From Centropus unirufus (lineage: Eukaryota > Chordata > Aves > Cuculiformes > Centropidae): 64,000 bases of DNA. The stretch spans positions 1,555,570-1,619,569 of the forward strand of contig VYZI01000109.1 of assembly GCA_013397695.1 (NCBI GenBank). Direction: 5' to 3'. Every line of letters starts with the position of its first letter. Within the stretch, counting starts at the first letter, position 1. The notes beneath the pieces are model-generated. The model did not search any database, was not told where the DNA came from, and saw nothing but the letters and a program-made list of their open reading frames with translations. Both the position numbers and the translations under genes were made by a program. Below, piece by piece: positions 48,032 through 62,200 of this stretch.

Positions 48032-50406
48032 TTTTTGAAAAGATGTTTTCTAGCTGGAAATCTGTCACATCTCCTTTTACTGCTTTGTAGCCATCTCTGT
48101 AAAAATGACTTCTTGTCTCCTAAACTCATTCTTCCATTTATAAAGCTAGCTTGACCAGTGGAGCTTACTTAGTACACTCACTCTTGGAAATAAAATAAAA
48201 TTAGTAAATATATATTGATTGTTCACTAAGTGGTTATCACACACTTACAAAAATGTTAGAAAAGTTGTATATCCATTGTAGGCCCAGTAGAAGAGCTGTG
48301 ATAAAAGCTATTGGTAACTTAAAAGTGGAAGTTGCCAATAAAACTAAAAGTTAGGGAGGAAAATGTGTTCAATTTGCCATACATTAATATAGGAAATTGC
48401 ATAACACATGCTTAAGAGTGTGAAGAACGAGAAGACTATGGGGTCTAGAGAAAAAAAAGATCTAAGCATAATTTCAGTTTCTCAGACTGGAAAACTCAAA
48501 TACTACAGGTCTTTCTAGCAGTAGTAACCCAGTATTCTACACTATTAGTCCAGACATTCCACTTAGGAATAGGCTAACTGTCGAACAAGAACCCCGAAAA
48601 AATCAACAGAACAAACAAAGAAAAGACATAAAGCAGAAAAGAAAACTAGTTTAGAAAATGATGTTGATGTATACAGTGATCTGAGGAGCCTAAAAATTAA
48701 AGGTAACTTAGAGAAGTTGCTGTGTCAGGTGCTATAGAGAACCTGAGGTTGCCAGTTTTTTATCATCCAACCCTGCATGTTACAGTAGAATACTATAGGG
48801 AAACAGTATGGTTGTCATTGCTTTTTTTAAATGTGCTTCATACAGTCCTGACAGATGAGGATGTCTCTTTACATCGAAATTTAAATCTAGATTAATTATA
48901 AGTCTAGTTTTCCCTGTATTCTCATAGCAAAGAAAGTAATTAATTAATATTAAATAGTTGTAGGATAAGGCCTAAATTAAACAATGTCTTCCTTTTCCAT
49001 GTTTAGATGAGTTATAAAAAGTTAAATACAGATGGAATATGACAAATACTGTCATCCAAGTTCCCATTGCTTTCCTGATGTTATGTCTTCTGAATAAATT
49101 TCTAAATAGTTTATACATTCTCTTAAGACACGAAAACCTTACTATATCTTTTTGGGGAGTAGAAAAGGAGATAATGTTTGCTTACGTAGTTAAAAATTCA
49201 GGCACTGCCTTTGAAAACTCTCTGTAAAAACGAAGAATCAAGTTAAAAACTTCCAAGGAATTCTGAATTTCAAAACTTCAGCTGGATCAGGTACTCATTG
49301 GAAACAAACTGGCTCATTAATGAGCCTTTTGTGGAGGTTGGTAAAAAAGTTGCTGTGAATTCCAGCCTGTCGAATTTTCGCAAAGGATTGATTTGGAGTG
49401 TTTGCAGATGTCTTGTCATGACCTGAAAACAGTTCCAGAAGCCACATGGCATATATCCCAACCACTGCTTTGGCCAACTAGAGTGCCTAATACACCTCAG
49501 TGTATGTTGCAAACAGTTCCTGCTAAGTATAATAAAGGTTTGGGGTTTTTTTTAATTTGCCAATAAGAAAATAAAACAAAACAAGAAATTTTACAAAACC
49601 AGAACTATGCCCTGGTACATGTTTGCAGCAGAACTAACAATGATAGAAATGGAAGAAGGTAATAGCATTTATATAGCATTTATTGCCTAAAATTACAAGG
49701 AATACATATGTGATTACAGGGCAGACCACTGAAAATTCTACCTTATTGGAAGAATTCTCTGGGTTTTTTTCTTCTTGAGTTACATCACACCTTTTTTCAT
49801 AGAAGTGGTACAAACCACAGACATCTTAAAGAACTGTGATAGTACCTCAAAGTTCTGTTTTACCTATGGTAGGCACACTCTTAAGAGAAAGTGGAAACTT
49901 TCCTTTAAGTTTTCACCGGATTGGACACATTTATTATTCATGACAAGTAAACTTAGTATTGCAAGCACTTTAATCTGATATCAGAATTAAGCTTGTCTTT
50001 GAGGAATTACTGGATCAGAATGAAATTAAAAACAAGATATTCTGGCTAAATTATACCAGGAATAAATATAGTTACTAAAAATTGAAAGTGTGTCAATGTA
50101 GCGGTTTAATGACAGTCACTCTATTTTTCTATCTCTGAGTGCAGATAAAGATCCAAAACTGTCTGTACAAACTGCTAAAAAACAATCAAATCCATGGTGA
50201 GCCTTTATGACACTGGGTCTATGTTATTAGGTTGGCAGGAAGGTTTCTTCTTGCCATTTCACTTGCAAATGTAGAATTTATTAAAGCTGCTATAGTTTAA
50301 AACTTTCGGACAAACCTTTCATCTCTGTCAATTTGATGTAACTGCAAAGAAACACATACAGCTTTTCTGATTTTTTTGTTGATTGAGTAGTGATGTGTCA
50401 GTTAAA
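48032..50406. other. Unannotated AT-rich single-copy sequence
   Basis: No gene is supported. TAATTAAT-type homeodomain cores cluster at about 48885-48955. A minus-strand segment around 49295-49477 has two overlapping open frames (60 and 80 codons) with a protein-like look (for example FAKIRQAGIHSNFFTNLHKR), but I do not recognise it and it may be chance or an old pseudogene. Confidence 0.45.
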
Positions 50407-50455
50407 CCCTCTTCCTCCCTCACTTCTCTTCCCGCCCTAACCCCCTCCCAACCCC
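50407..50455 (-). promoter_or_regulatory. Pyrimidine tract with G-quadruplex motif on the minus strand
   Basis: A run of C and T (CCCTCTTCCTCCCTCACTTC and onward) ends in five C-tracts at 50431-50455. On the minus strand these give G-tracts of 4, 3, 5, 3 and 3 separated by loops of 2, 1, 3 and 1 bases. Short loops and five tracts make this a textbook intramolecular quadruplex candidate, and the plus strand could form an i-motif. No transcription start or gene is visible beside it. Confidence 0.5.
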
Positions 50456-50459
50456 AACT

Positions 50460-51260
50460 TATTGAATATGCAATGAAAACCTAATTGGCAGAGAGCCATT
50501 TTGGCAAGCTGCATGATATGTTCAGCAGTTTGTTTGATTGATACCACTGGAAGTTGCCAAACTTTTTGTCATTTAGTTTAATATAATGTTGTGCCTTTAA
50601 CATTTTTTTCTTCCATAAAGGATTTTTATTTTGCTCAGTAGGATTATAATTTGAAGGTATAATTAGCATCTTGTTAATTGTCAATAATTACACATGTCAT
50701 TCAAAGAGCTCTTGCAAAGGGCATGTGATTCATTTAACAGAACTTCCTTGAGCTGGTGCTCAGAGGTCCCTAATGAGCAAAGAATAGAGCAGGAGTGGAT
50801 GTAATAATATAAATTGAAAATATGAACGCACATAAGCAATCTAAATTTAAATTGAAGACAGTGACATGAATGAGCCTCTCTGCTATCAAAGGAGATGCGC
50901 CATAGTGTGAATAAGCAACCTGTGTGCTCAAAAAAATTGCAGTGACAAAGAAAATAGTACTCTGATGTTAAGCTTTGAATTTAAATTCTCCAGCAATATT
51001 TGTGCAACTGTAATGTAACATGCAGAATATTACAGCCAATGTAATGATTAAAATTATAATTACTTACAATATGTTTTATTTTTACCACTGCAATGTCATA
51101 CTATGTTATGTGACCATGGAGAAATTGATTGCTTCTGCTCATTGTAGCAATTGTAAAATCCTCATTTAGGAAAGGAGGCTCCATTGAGAGAAATCATTTT
51201 GGCAGCCTTGCATACTTACAACCTGTTTCATATCAGAACAATGTAATGGTGCAGATCCCT
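50460..51260. promoter_or_regulatory. Possible conserved non-coding element
   Basis: About 800 bases are AT-rich, free of recognisable repeats and long homopolymers, and packed with motif-like words: CTAATTGGCAGAGAGCC, TAATTAGCATCTTGTTAATT, GTCAATAATTACACATGTCA, AATTTAAATTGAAGACAG and repeated AATGTAA. Open frames are absent (the only one is a 67-codon AT-rich minus frame). This texture is what vertebrate developmental enhancers often look like, but conservation cannot be judged from one sequence, so this is a proposal only. Confidence 0.25.
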
Positions 51261-52874
51261 ATGAAAGAATAGGGTTTCTCATTCCTTGGCAGGTAAAAGT
51301 CTCAGTGGATCAGTGAGCTAGAGGAAACTTTATCTTCTCCTTCAGGCCCATCAGTCTGAGGCCTGTGGAACTGGAATGAAACATTCACTTTAGAATTAAA
51401 GGATTTTTCCATTTATACTACCTCTAAGTTACCCCATTGAACAAAACAAATATGCAATAACCCCCACTTGAACTTTTCTTTTCGCAGGTCACCTAGTGGG
51501 GAACATGACATAGCTTTCACTCTCCCTTCCACCTGTGCTGCAGCGCTGATACTGTCATCCAATGTCTAGCATATCCTTATTATTCTTGCTGCCACTGTCA
51601 TCTCCTTGAAGCTGAAGGGGGAGGACCACAGCAGCAGAGATGGAGGCAAGCCTAGAGAGGGAGTCATGAAGTGTCTTGTGTAGCTCTTAGATAAATCTGT
51701 TGTCTGCTATCAGTTTACCTAGCGGCCAGTATGAAAGCCTATGTGATCCTATCCCAGAAAGCTCCATATGCTGAAGGACAGGATGGGGTCACTTGGTTAG
51801 CTGGAGATCAAAGAAGTGCAGGGCAGCCCTTGCATCTCTTTTTTCCATACTGAGCAGCACACTTGTCAAACACAGGCTCCAATCTGGGACATTTAGTCCA
51901 GGAGTTGCCATAACCTCTGCTTGAACTTTTCAGTTTTGCTCTATCTCAGCAAGGGGATTTATTCTACTCTCTCTTTGGGAGAGCTCAGCTGACTCTGGCA
52001 ACACTACCTCCAACTATGTTGTTTGTTAGAAAACTCCTTGCTCCCAATGTTTCCATTTGAATACGGCTCATTTTCTCCAAGTGTATGGATGACTTCAGAC
52101 ATTTTTTTATTAGGTCTCCTCTTTGTTATTACATGATAATGGTGGAGTTTTTCCCTTAGCCATATGTCTTTATGAGAAGCACTTTGAATATTGTCAGGTG
52201 TTCATACTAGCAAGAATTTCTCTGTGTATTCCTCAGAGCCTTTCTAATCAGTTTCTCTTCTGCTTGAAACAGAGCCACAGTAGCTGTTTGCCAAAGCACT
52301 CCATCACCTTTGTTAATAACCAGATTTTACTGTCCCGTTAAAGTATGGACAAGAGTGAGTATTTAAAAGAGATTAGTCTTTAACTGAATTAAAGGAGACT
52401 ACAAATATCTCATTTTGTAAAAATGGTTTATGTGCAAGATTCCAAAGATTGTCTTGAGAATATTAATATTTCCTTTTAGTGACTTTATTGAACAAATATA
52501 TTTAAATTCTTGCACCATCTTTCTCTCATTTTTCCTTAATTCCTGGGATTATGTTACATAGGATGATTTTCAAAAATTATATTTGTTACAAATTAGCATG
52601 TTTAACTGAGTTCTTGGAAGTCTCAGCTGAATTTTGGTTTTAGTTTTTTTTAGGTAGCCATATCACAAAATATGCAAAACCAGAGAGAAAAAGATACAAA
52701 TCAGCACACACTATCAGGACTATTACTGTATTAATAATCCGTTTAAGTGGGGTATAACAGATCTCAATGCACTCAGGACAAAGAAGTTCTCCCCAACCTC
52801 ATATCTGTAAAATTATCTCTATATGGCAAAAAACAACTAATGAAATAGCTTCATCTTCTTCTTCAGAGATGACT
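51261..52874. other. Unannotated single-copy sequence
   Basis: I see no gene or repeat. A slightly GC-richer part lies at about 51480-51960. Open frames are short. Confidence 0.5.
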
Positions 52875-53228
52875 TCAAGCGACACAAGTAATTGACTTAT
52901 TTATTTGCACTGTTGCTTTATTTACTATCATGTTAAACTGATGATGATGCTTTGAACTGTGACAGAGCAAAGGAGAAACCAAACCTACACCCTCCAGCTC
53001 CAGAGAGTGTCTGAGGTAGAGGGCCACAAACACTGAGCTGCCAAACCCATGAGCTGTCATAAAACTCACTCTCCCAGTGAAGATGGAATGCAATGAAGTT
53101 CCAGAAGATGCTACTGTGGGAAGGAGACTCTCAGTGCAGGTCCAGGAACCAAAAATCCTACTGTCTGACACCTCCCACATCCTTTCACAAGTAGTCCTAC
53201 CTGTTTCCATTGCAGATTCTGTGTGCAT
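52875..53228 (-). other. Possible terminal exon of an unknown (perhaps non-coding) transcript
   Basis: On the minus strand a polypyrimidine-poor acceptor-like sequence (CTACCCACTGCTAG) is followed at once by an open frame of 117 codons. The frame runs to 52875, and two AATAAA signals (52917-52922 and 52900-52905, minus) fall near its end. The segment is more GC-rich than its surroundings. The translation has no recognised domain, and a second open frame of 97 codons lies on the plus strand just beyond (53255-53548). A long non-coding RNA end exon, an old retrocopy or chance would each explain it. Confidence 0.15.
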
Positions 53229-56200
53229 CTAGCAGTGGGTAGGTAGCTCAGGGTGTGAACTGGGAAGCCTTTGATCTTGGGGCTAGCTTGATCGTGGGAT
53301 ATGAAGCCTGCTGGAGTGCTCAGGAGCTGAGTTTACGGGGTTGTGTAAGATGGCAACCTGCTCTTTCCAGTCTCTGTGCAATGGCACAGAGCTTGTTCCC
53401 ACTCTCTCACCTTGGCTGCTACAGGGGACCAGGTTTGGAGTATGTAATCCTGTTTCTGGACAAAAATAATTTAAGTTTGAGGAGGGGAACAAAGGAAAAT
53501 GCTGCCTCCGTCCTTCCTAGAATATGCACATGCAAACTGCCAGGGTGACCTTCCTTTAGCTTAGTTGCCAATATATGCTCCAGGAACTGCAGACTTTTGT
53601 TGATTTTTTTTTCTTGTCAAAAGATGAACCCATAGTACCTGGGACGGTTAAACTCTCTCACTTGTGCAATACCCTGCTAACACACATGCACCTACTCTGG
53701 AAAGCCCTGATTGTGAATTATGACATATTTTTTATTAAAGCAAATAAAGTTTAGTGTAAAATCTTACAAGCATTGTTTCAGTGACCCAAATCCTGTCTTC
53801 CAAGGAAGGTATTAATTCCTTTGAATTTAACCCACCAAAGAAAGCACAGGTGATGACAGAAAGAAACCTTATCCTCTTCAAACTGAGAGGTCTAGAAATG
53901 TTGCACATGTCCTTGATGCAAGTGTTTGAGGAAACCCATGCATGAAGCTGCTGAACAAAAAGGAAACTCCACTTTGAGAGATAATTAAAACAGAGAAGGA
54001 TCCTATCTTCAGCACCCTGAAGGTGCCTGCATCTAGATTAGTACTCGCTGTTGTGAACCTCAGTCTCACACCGATTCTTAAACTGTGAGCTGCTGCATGT
54101 TGCCAGAGACAGCACAGTTGCTTTAGGATTCATAAGGAGTGAAAATTAATGACCAAATACTATAGCAGAGAATTTAACATCTTCTACCAAACAATGAGTT
54201 ATTTCCTGTTGTATTAACAAGAGTTAGGGCCATGAGAGAAAAACTTAAAAGATACTGTGTAAAGTTTTTTTCAGACTCTTATTACTTCTCCAAATCTTAC
54301 ATTTGGGTATTTTATCTCAAGAATATAATTACTTTCAGAGCTCTCTGTCATTAACACTATTATGAGATGCCATGTACTTCATATTCTCACTAAAATTAAA
54401 AAGATGTAAAGCAGATAGTATAATGCAGTTCAGTATCACTAAGAGATTAAATGGTATATATGAGTACACAGGGAGAGTTTTAGCTAAATTTGGGTTTTTG
54501 TTTATAGTACTCTGTAGGCCAGTCAATGAAATTGCATATTTTACTGGCCCAGCGTAGTGCCAAGTAATTGACTTCTTTCTGTTATCTTTACCTCATTTCC
54601 GAATGATTCCTCAAGTGTTTTGTTAAAATTAAAGTCTAATATTGTATTATTTTCTTAAATCTTCTTACAAAGTACATTTATAATATAATGTGAGTACAAT
54701 ATATACATCTAGAGAGCAATTTTTAGCTCTCCAAATTCAAGTAAAGAAGAATGCAAGCAAGACTGTGTCTTGCTTTTTTATCTATTTGTGCCTCACATAC
54801 CTTTTCTTTCCTACTTCCTATTTTCGGAATAGCTCATTGTGCAGAGTTTTGGGGTTTGATTTTTTCCATTCTAAATTCAAACAAACACATCCTATTGAGA
54901 ACACGGCCATCAGCAGATGATACTTAACTGGACCAGTGAGGATTTCTGATTTTTCCTGTTCTGCATGTAGCATTGATAAACTTATTTCCGACTAATTTTT
55001 ATATGTTAAAATTATGAAAGAAAGAGGAACAGGGTGCTATAAAATATTCAAGAGAAAAAGCTACAGAAGAAAGAGCTGATAATCTTGTGCAAGAGATTGT
55101 GAGTAGAGGGAAAAGTAGAATCAAACAAATTTTTTAAAGGAAGAAAAAGTAGAGCAAGGAAACAGCAATCACAGATATCTAACAAAAAGAAACAAACACC
55201 CCCCCAAAAAAAAGGTTTCAGTATATAATATGTAATCTATCTAGCAAAATAGAAATACTTTACAAGTGACTGGTTTGCAACTGGAAATGTCTGGAAGCAG
55301 AATATAGACAGCCAGGCTGTTTATTTGAAGATCTAATAAACCTTTTGTCCAGGTCACATGTCTTCTTCACCACTACCATATTCTCAGCAGTTTTTGCCAG
55401 TTTACTGAACTTTGCTATACACATCATTTTTCTTAAACATAGTCTTCTGGGATCACCTGAAAAAATCTCTTCCTAAAAAAAAGTTAGTCATGCTGTCAAA
55501 GCAGAGCTTGAAAGAAACTTTCAGGTTTAAATGCCTCAAAAGCAAATATATTAAAGTTTCCAAATTAATCTTATGGTGTTTACTTCAACCTTGCAAGATT
55601 TTTCAAAAGTAATTAAGGACATCTGGTTTTGGTCGTACCTTGTGCAAAAAATACAGAATCTGTATGGTTAATGGGGAATATAAAAAGTTCCATGAACTCA
55701 AGTCCCCCGCAGAGAGACTTAGCTGTCTTACAACAGCTGTCTGAATGGAGGACCTTCTATTCCAAGCACATCTCAGCCCTACAGAAAGCCTTGTATATCC
55801 AAAGCTGCAAAATGTATGTGCCATACAGCCAAATGTGTACATGCAGTACTCTACTTGGAGTGTCCTGATCTTTTACTTAATTCCCATCATGTTGAAACAG
55901 AATTTCGTAGGAATGCAATATTATGGCTGGTTTTTTGCTGTCTGAGAGTAAGAGAAACAGGAGTAATACTCTTTGGTAAAGAAAAATGATATCTTTCTTT
56001 TAACCCTGAAATTTGCCTTGCTCCCTAGAAGTTTCTCTCATAAAGCCATCTGTAATTTTTTCTATTTTCCAAGACTGTTGAATCAACTTTTCTCTGTGAT
56101 GTTTTATGAATGTGTATCCAGTGCACTGGAACAGTATTTACGTACACATTTCCATGACTCTAAATCAAAAATGAAAATAACTGTGGTTAAAGCTGTCACA

Positions 56201-59200
56201 CTAGCTACAGAAAATATGTACGTAGAAAATGAAAGGGTTCTATTTCATAAAGCATATATATAAAATGCATTCTCTTGTACATATCAACTGAGGCTTCAGT
56301 GTGGGGCAGTACATAAATGTCTTCCAATGTCAATGATGGAGACAAGCTGCCAGGAAGACCTCAAGCCACCAGACAGTAAGAAGTATGCCTCAAGCTGCTA
56401 CAGCACCAGAATTCTCCATGCTAGTGAGAATATGTTTTCCACTGAATAGGGTTAAGACTTATCCTGTTGAGCTGTCTGCATCAATTAAAGCAGATCACAG
56501 AAGATCAGAAAGAAAGTAGCAAGCCCCTGTGCAAGCTGTGGGCACATTTCCACTGCATCATCCTCTGTAAGAAGAAAACTCTCCCTAAAGAGAGTGCTGA
56601 ACCTCAACTCACCTAATTTCAATCTAGCTACAAATAATGATGCTGAAAGCCTTGTTTCCAGAAACAATCTGGTTTAAACTGGAACTTTTCCCTTCTTTAT
56701 GGTATATCTAAAAGTCACTGAAGGGTAAATGTACTAGATAGTGCTCTTTAGGACACCACACTCCCTCTCCCCCCAAAAGAAAAGTGTAGTTCAAACTTTT
56801 GAAGAATAGCTGGGCAAAATATAAACTGAATATCATTTCCTCCGTACTAGCATCAAGCAGACATAAAATTGAACTGTTTCAATTCTAGTGCATTTTGCCC
56901 TTAAAGCCCTAATCGATTCTTGCTGTCAGTAACGAGTGAAGGGAAAATGAAGCTATTAAACATTAGTAAATGTCAGTGAGATGGAGATATTAGGAAACTT
57001 ACTTATTCTGTATCTTCTCTAGCATATTTATGGGCAGAAACATTTTGTTCTTTTTACACCCTCTTAGCCCTAGCAACGCTATTGTTTCAGTAGCTAGGAA
57101 CCCCCAGTATGAGGTTAAGACTTGGCAGGCTTGAGCCGGCCTCAGTGTTTAGCAATGCAGTCTTAGTGTATTTATTTCAAGGAAGTCAAGGGAGAAGTTT
57201 AAACACAAGTCATAGACAAGGATAAAGCATATTCTTCACTGTGGATAAGACATCATTTGTGTTGGAGGACGTGATCCTCCATGACTGCTTCACAAGCGAA
57301 ATATCAACATAAATCCCTCAAAAGAACTGTTTAACCCTATTAACGGAGACTGATGACAGAGGATTGACACATCACAAGCAGGTAAAATCTGTACACACCA
57401 CCCCAGCTTCTTACAAGGCCATTTGTACAAAAGTGATTCCAGTTTGTCATTATTTCAGGATATTATATACAATCTTGCATATTATATACAAGAATAAAAG
57501 AAAAAGAACATAAAAAGCATACCATTTTCTCTTTCCTTCTTTTCTTTCCATCACGCCTGCACTAGTACATATGCTGAGTACCATATGAAAAGACAAATTT
57601 AGCACTACCTGTAGTTGCTTAAAATCATACTTCAGTCTTGTGTCCAAACAATCAAAAATATTTTTCCTGAAAAACTATATCATTGAACTAGGATTTTGAA
57701 TAAAAATAATAAAAAATAAATTTTAACATTTATTTGCTTGTTTGTTCTGCAGACAATCATTAGTTTTAATCAGTTATATTTGTATGTATATAGCTATTTG
57801 TTACTATATATATATGCACATACATATACGGCTTTCTGAAATATATTTTAGACACCTGAGTATTTTTTTGCCTCTCTGAATGTATACATGATTAAAAAAA
57901 AGTGCACTGGTAAATGTTGATAAGGCAAAGAAAGACATGAATTCCTGAAAAACTGGAATGAGCGCTTACAGTAAATTGCGTGCATCACTGCCCGTAAGTG
58001 ACTCAGGTGTACACAGGAAAGTGACTCCTTTGCATGATAGGCAATTAAACAAAGTTTTCTCTAACTACCTCACTGTTGAAGGTGTATATATTGAATAGAA
58101 TTAACATCCATTCTCAAATGGTTAAAGCAGTACTTTAATATGGTTGAACTACTTACAGGCAATGATTCTAAGAGTTAACGGTTTTAGCAGCAACATGGGA
58201 TTAGAACAGCCAGCAGAAGTCCAGCCTCCCTCTAACATAGACCAAATATCCTGTAGTCTTGTTCATAAACCTATCAAACTCCATGTTTTTTATAACTGAT
58301 AATCTCTTGGAAGGCTGTTTCAAAAGGTTTTTTATGCCTAGAACCATCTGCATTACACAGGTGAATTTATTAACAGGACGCTTATACCAGCAGGAAGCTT
58401 ATACCAAATAAGTTTTGAGTCAGTGCAAAATAATTTTATCACTCAGATATTTTGTCACCATTCTGTTGCATCTTTAGAGCTATGAAGTAGCTACCTAATG
58501 TGAATTTTATTAGACAAATGAAGATGACTTTTTAAGGACCTATTTAGTAAGAAAAGTAGAAGTGGGTTCCTGATACAGTAATCCACCTGCAAAGCAAGCA
58601 AGTAATGTTATATTCCTTCATTATGTTTTTTAAGGTGATAACTCTGAAAAAGAATTAGGGGTCGTTGAATACTTTAGTGCACTTTTTAAGTACCAGTGAC
58701 ACTGAAAACTCATTTCTCTGTATTATCAGTAAAAATGCTTCTATAGCAACATGAAAAAGGCTGATGCTGCTAATATTCATCAGTGCTAACCTAAGTGGGT
58801 GAGATTTGTAGATGAGATTAAGTGAAGGTAGATATCTCTGGTACAGATATGTGGATATGGGCTGGTTATTTAAGTTCCCATCAGAAAACCCCATAAGAAA
58901 TAAAGCCTTTAGGGTCTAAGCCATCTAGCTATTTCATAAGTCTGCTGAGGATTAAATAGTTTTCTCCTTGCTGAGTATAAAAGTAACCTCAGAAGGAGCC
59001 ATTTGATGTTAGCTGAATTGAATAGTTTCCTGTCTATATTACATAAGAATGACTTCAGACAAGAGAATCTCATCTAGACCCAGATTTAACTCTTCAGCCT
59101 GATGTTGATAGCTCCTTTATACTCCCAATCTAATAAACAGAAGGGACAGGTACTTCTGAAGAGTAATAATTGCTCAGAAGACCTACCTTGACTTCTGTCA

Positions 59201-62200
59201 GTGCCAATTGTTCACCCTCAGTTAGATTAAAAGCCTGTACAGAGTGTCTATGCATCTCACTTAAGCACCATAGTTACTGTCTAAATTTACAAGGGATAAG
59301 TACAGGCCAAAAATGTAATCATGTATCAGTTCATTTTACAAATACAACCAAATAGCATGCCTGTGTTGTTCATGAATCTCTAGGTTAAAAAATTTCAATA
59401 ATCCCATCAGGGTACTGAAATAATACTATAAAATTATTTACTACATGATGTTGTATTCACACATTGTAAGTCACAAAATATAGTAACTTAAATAAAGTTT
59501 CAGAAGATCCAAATCTCTTGGAACAATGTAAAAATACACCAATATAAACCATTTGTTAAACAGTCGGAGAGGCGAGGACTGCATTGCAGACAACTCCTGA
59601 AAAGGAGGTGGGGCAGTGGGAGGGTAAATTCTTAACACAGATTATTCACAATGAATAATTCAGCTAGTTCTTTTTACAACGCACTTCCACCAGCTGGCTT
59701 TTGTGTAGGAACTTCAAAGTATTTCAGTCTGAATTTATTAAGACTCTACACTACATTGATCTGGGTGTTAGAAAAATTTGCTGTTCTCCAAAAAGCAATG
59801 ACATTTGAGCAATGCAATTTTATACTACTTCTCTTGACAAGTCCATGAGCATATTTCTTTGAAAATTAGAACTTTTTTATTGATCTCAGATGCATAGGTA
59901 TTTACATGGTGGTTTTTATTTACAAGGCAAGTATGCGTTGAATCACAGAACTGACGATATGTCCCTTATAGTAGCATGGGCTAGGATCACTGAAATCCAT
60001 TAGTTTTGTTTCTAGTTGTACATGTGAACATATCACAGCTAATGAAAAGCTGTGTGTGAGGAAAGCTCAACAAAGGCAGTATTTTTTTTCCCTCCTCTCC
60101 CTTATTGAAATCCTGTGCTAAGAAAAGGAAATCTCTTTTTTTCCCCTTGGCACTAAAATGCTGTAAGCAAGGACTGCAGTGGTGTTAAATATTAACAGTT
60201 GAGTTCCAGAGTGACGTATAAACAGAGTTTCAAGGCAGAAATAAATTTATATATACATTGTTAGCATATTTTCTTTTACCACTGCAATATTCTGTACATT
60301 AATTTGAGTGCTGAAGAAATCCTTGTTCTGTGGCTTGTATTTTAAAAACAAACTAAAATAGAAATCATTTCTGAGGCCACAAATGGGACTTTGTGGAGAC
60401 AGCACACATTAAGACAGCGGGTTTGACAATTGCTTCTTATTTCTACCCTTATTTATACTGCTTATTTCTTCACCCTGTACTTGGAGGTCTGGCTTCTTTT
60501 TTCTCTTTTGGCAAGGCAACTGTAGCATTTTGTAATATATCTCTGTTGGTCCTTCACTGTACCATCTAGCCAGCTTTATTTTCATGGTGACAAAGAATGC
60601 GATCTATTAGTTTGGATAAATGTGTCTCATTTCACATGGAAACCAAGGATATAAGAGATAACAATGATGGACTGAAAGATATCAAATATTTCATTTCATT
60701 TACAGCAGCACTTGCAAGTTTAGATACACATGGAATGTCACAGATTCAAACATTTCCAAATGCAGATGGTAGAGATGTGTGTGAGAGATTTCTACTCTTT
60801 TCTATTTCTTCCCAGAAAGGAATTTCTAAGTTATGGATTTTCAACTACTCGTTTTCAGTGGAGCTGTAGCAAATTATGCCAGCAACAAAGGAATAGTCAC
60901 TAGTTTATTTTTCCTTACAAAATTATGGCAACTGAAATTGAGGTTGCAGTGGCAACTTCAAGACTGTAAAGCAAAATAAAGAGGCAATAAATATTTGTAG
61001 TATGTAGGAGAATATTGCATTTGTGGAACAAAGGTAAAAGTTTGAACCTGATAGGAGTTAGTTTTAGAGAAAAGCAGACATATGACACTTTCATGAGACT
61101 TCCGCCGTTCCTGAAATATTACAAGCAAACCAAGTATTTACAGTAGAATCAATTTGCTCACATTTTATTTGAGGATTGGCCTGGATTCTGGTTATATGGA
61201 TCCAGTAAATACCTGCTCAAGTTGGCAATATTCCTCATCCAAAACATTTGAAATTGTAACTTCCTTATCATATAGGGTCTTTCAATATTAAGGGTCAAGC
61301 ACTCACACTCCGGCTTCACACAAAGCCTCTTTGGGGCCCTGTATAGAGTATACAGTTTTTTGTGATATCAGAATGATTCCTGGACTGCTAACATGTAGTC
61401 CTGGAAAGGAGGGGCTGCTCTTTCCAGTTACTCCTTCAAGTACAAGGAATGTGGAGGAAGATCTCTGCAACCACATCAGGGATGCTGAGCCTCTACATCT
61501 GCTCCCCTCCTGTGCAAAGCCTCCTTCTTGTATTGTGTTTGACTATTGAGTTCCAAGGATTGGTTTTAAAAAGATATTCTAATAAAAGAGCAAGAATGCT
61601 GCAAGATGCCCAATAGGGAACTGGAACTCTTCCCTTCTACCGGAAGGAGAGCAAATAATGACACTTTGTGTGATGCAGGCACCAGATCTAAGTCCCTGGC
61701 ATCTTTTAGAACTCCTCTGTCTGCATGTGATTTCCATGTGCTTCCTTCGTAGGGACTAGTACAGACTGTCTTAGAAAAGTGTTGGGAAAATTTGAAAGTC
61801 CTCCATGCCTGTGCTTAAGAAGACCTTGGAATGGGTGAACAGCCGTTGGGAAAAGGTCTGATTTCAGTGGAAGATACCAATGCTTTCCAGATTCCTGGCC
61901 CAGATTTAAATACCAGTAAAACCTCCAGCTTACACTTGACAACCGAAGGTTAGTCCTCTGTAGTGGTTCCAAAAGCAATTCATAAATGACCTTAAATATA
62001 GAGAATTTCATTCTCTTCTGCACTTCTGCTGTCACAAGGTTAGATTAGCTAAAAATAAAAATTTGTATATATACCATTCAATGTCCCTAGACATAAAACT
62101 AACTTGTTCCAGGTTTCTTCTTCTTTATAAGGCATGTCATGCCATAAAAATGGCAAGTTTTCACACTCCTTTGGGAGATTAAAAAATAGAAGGGCAAGGA

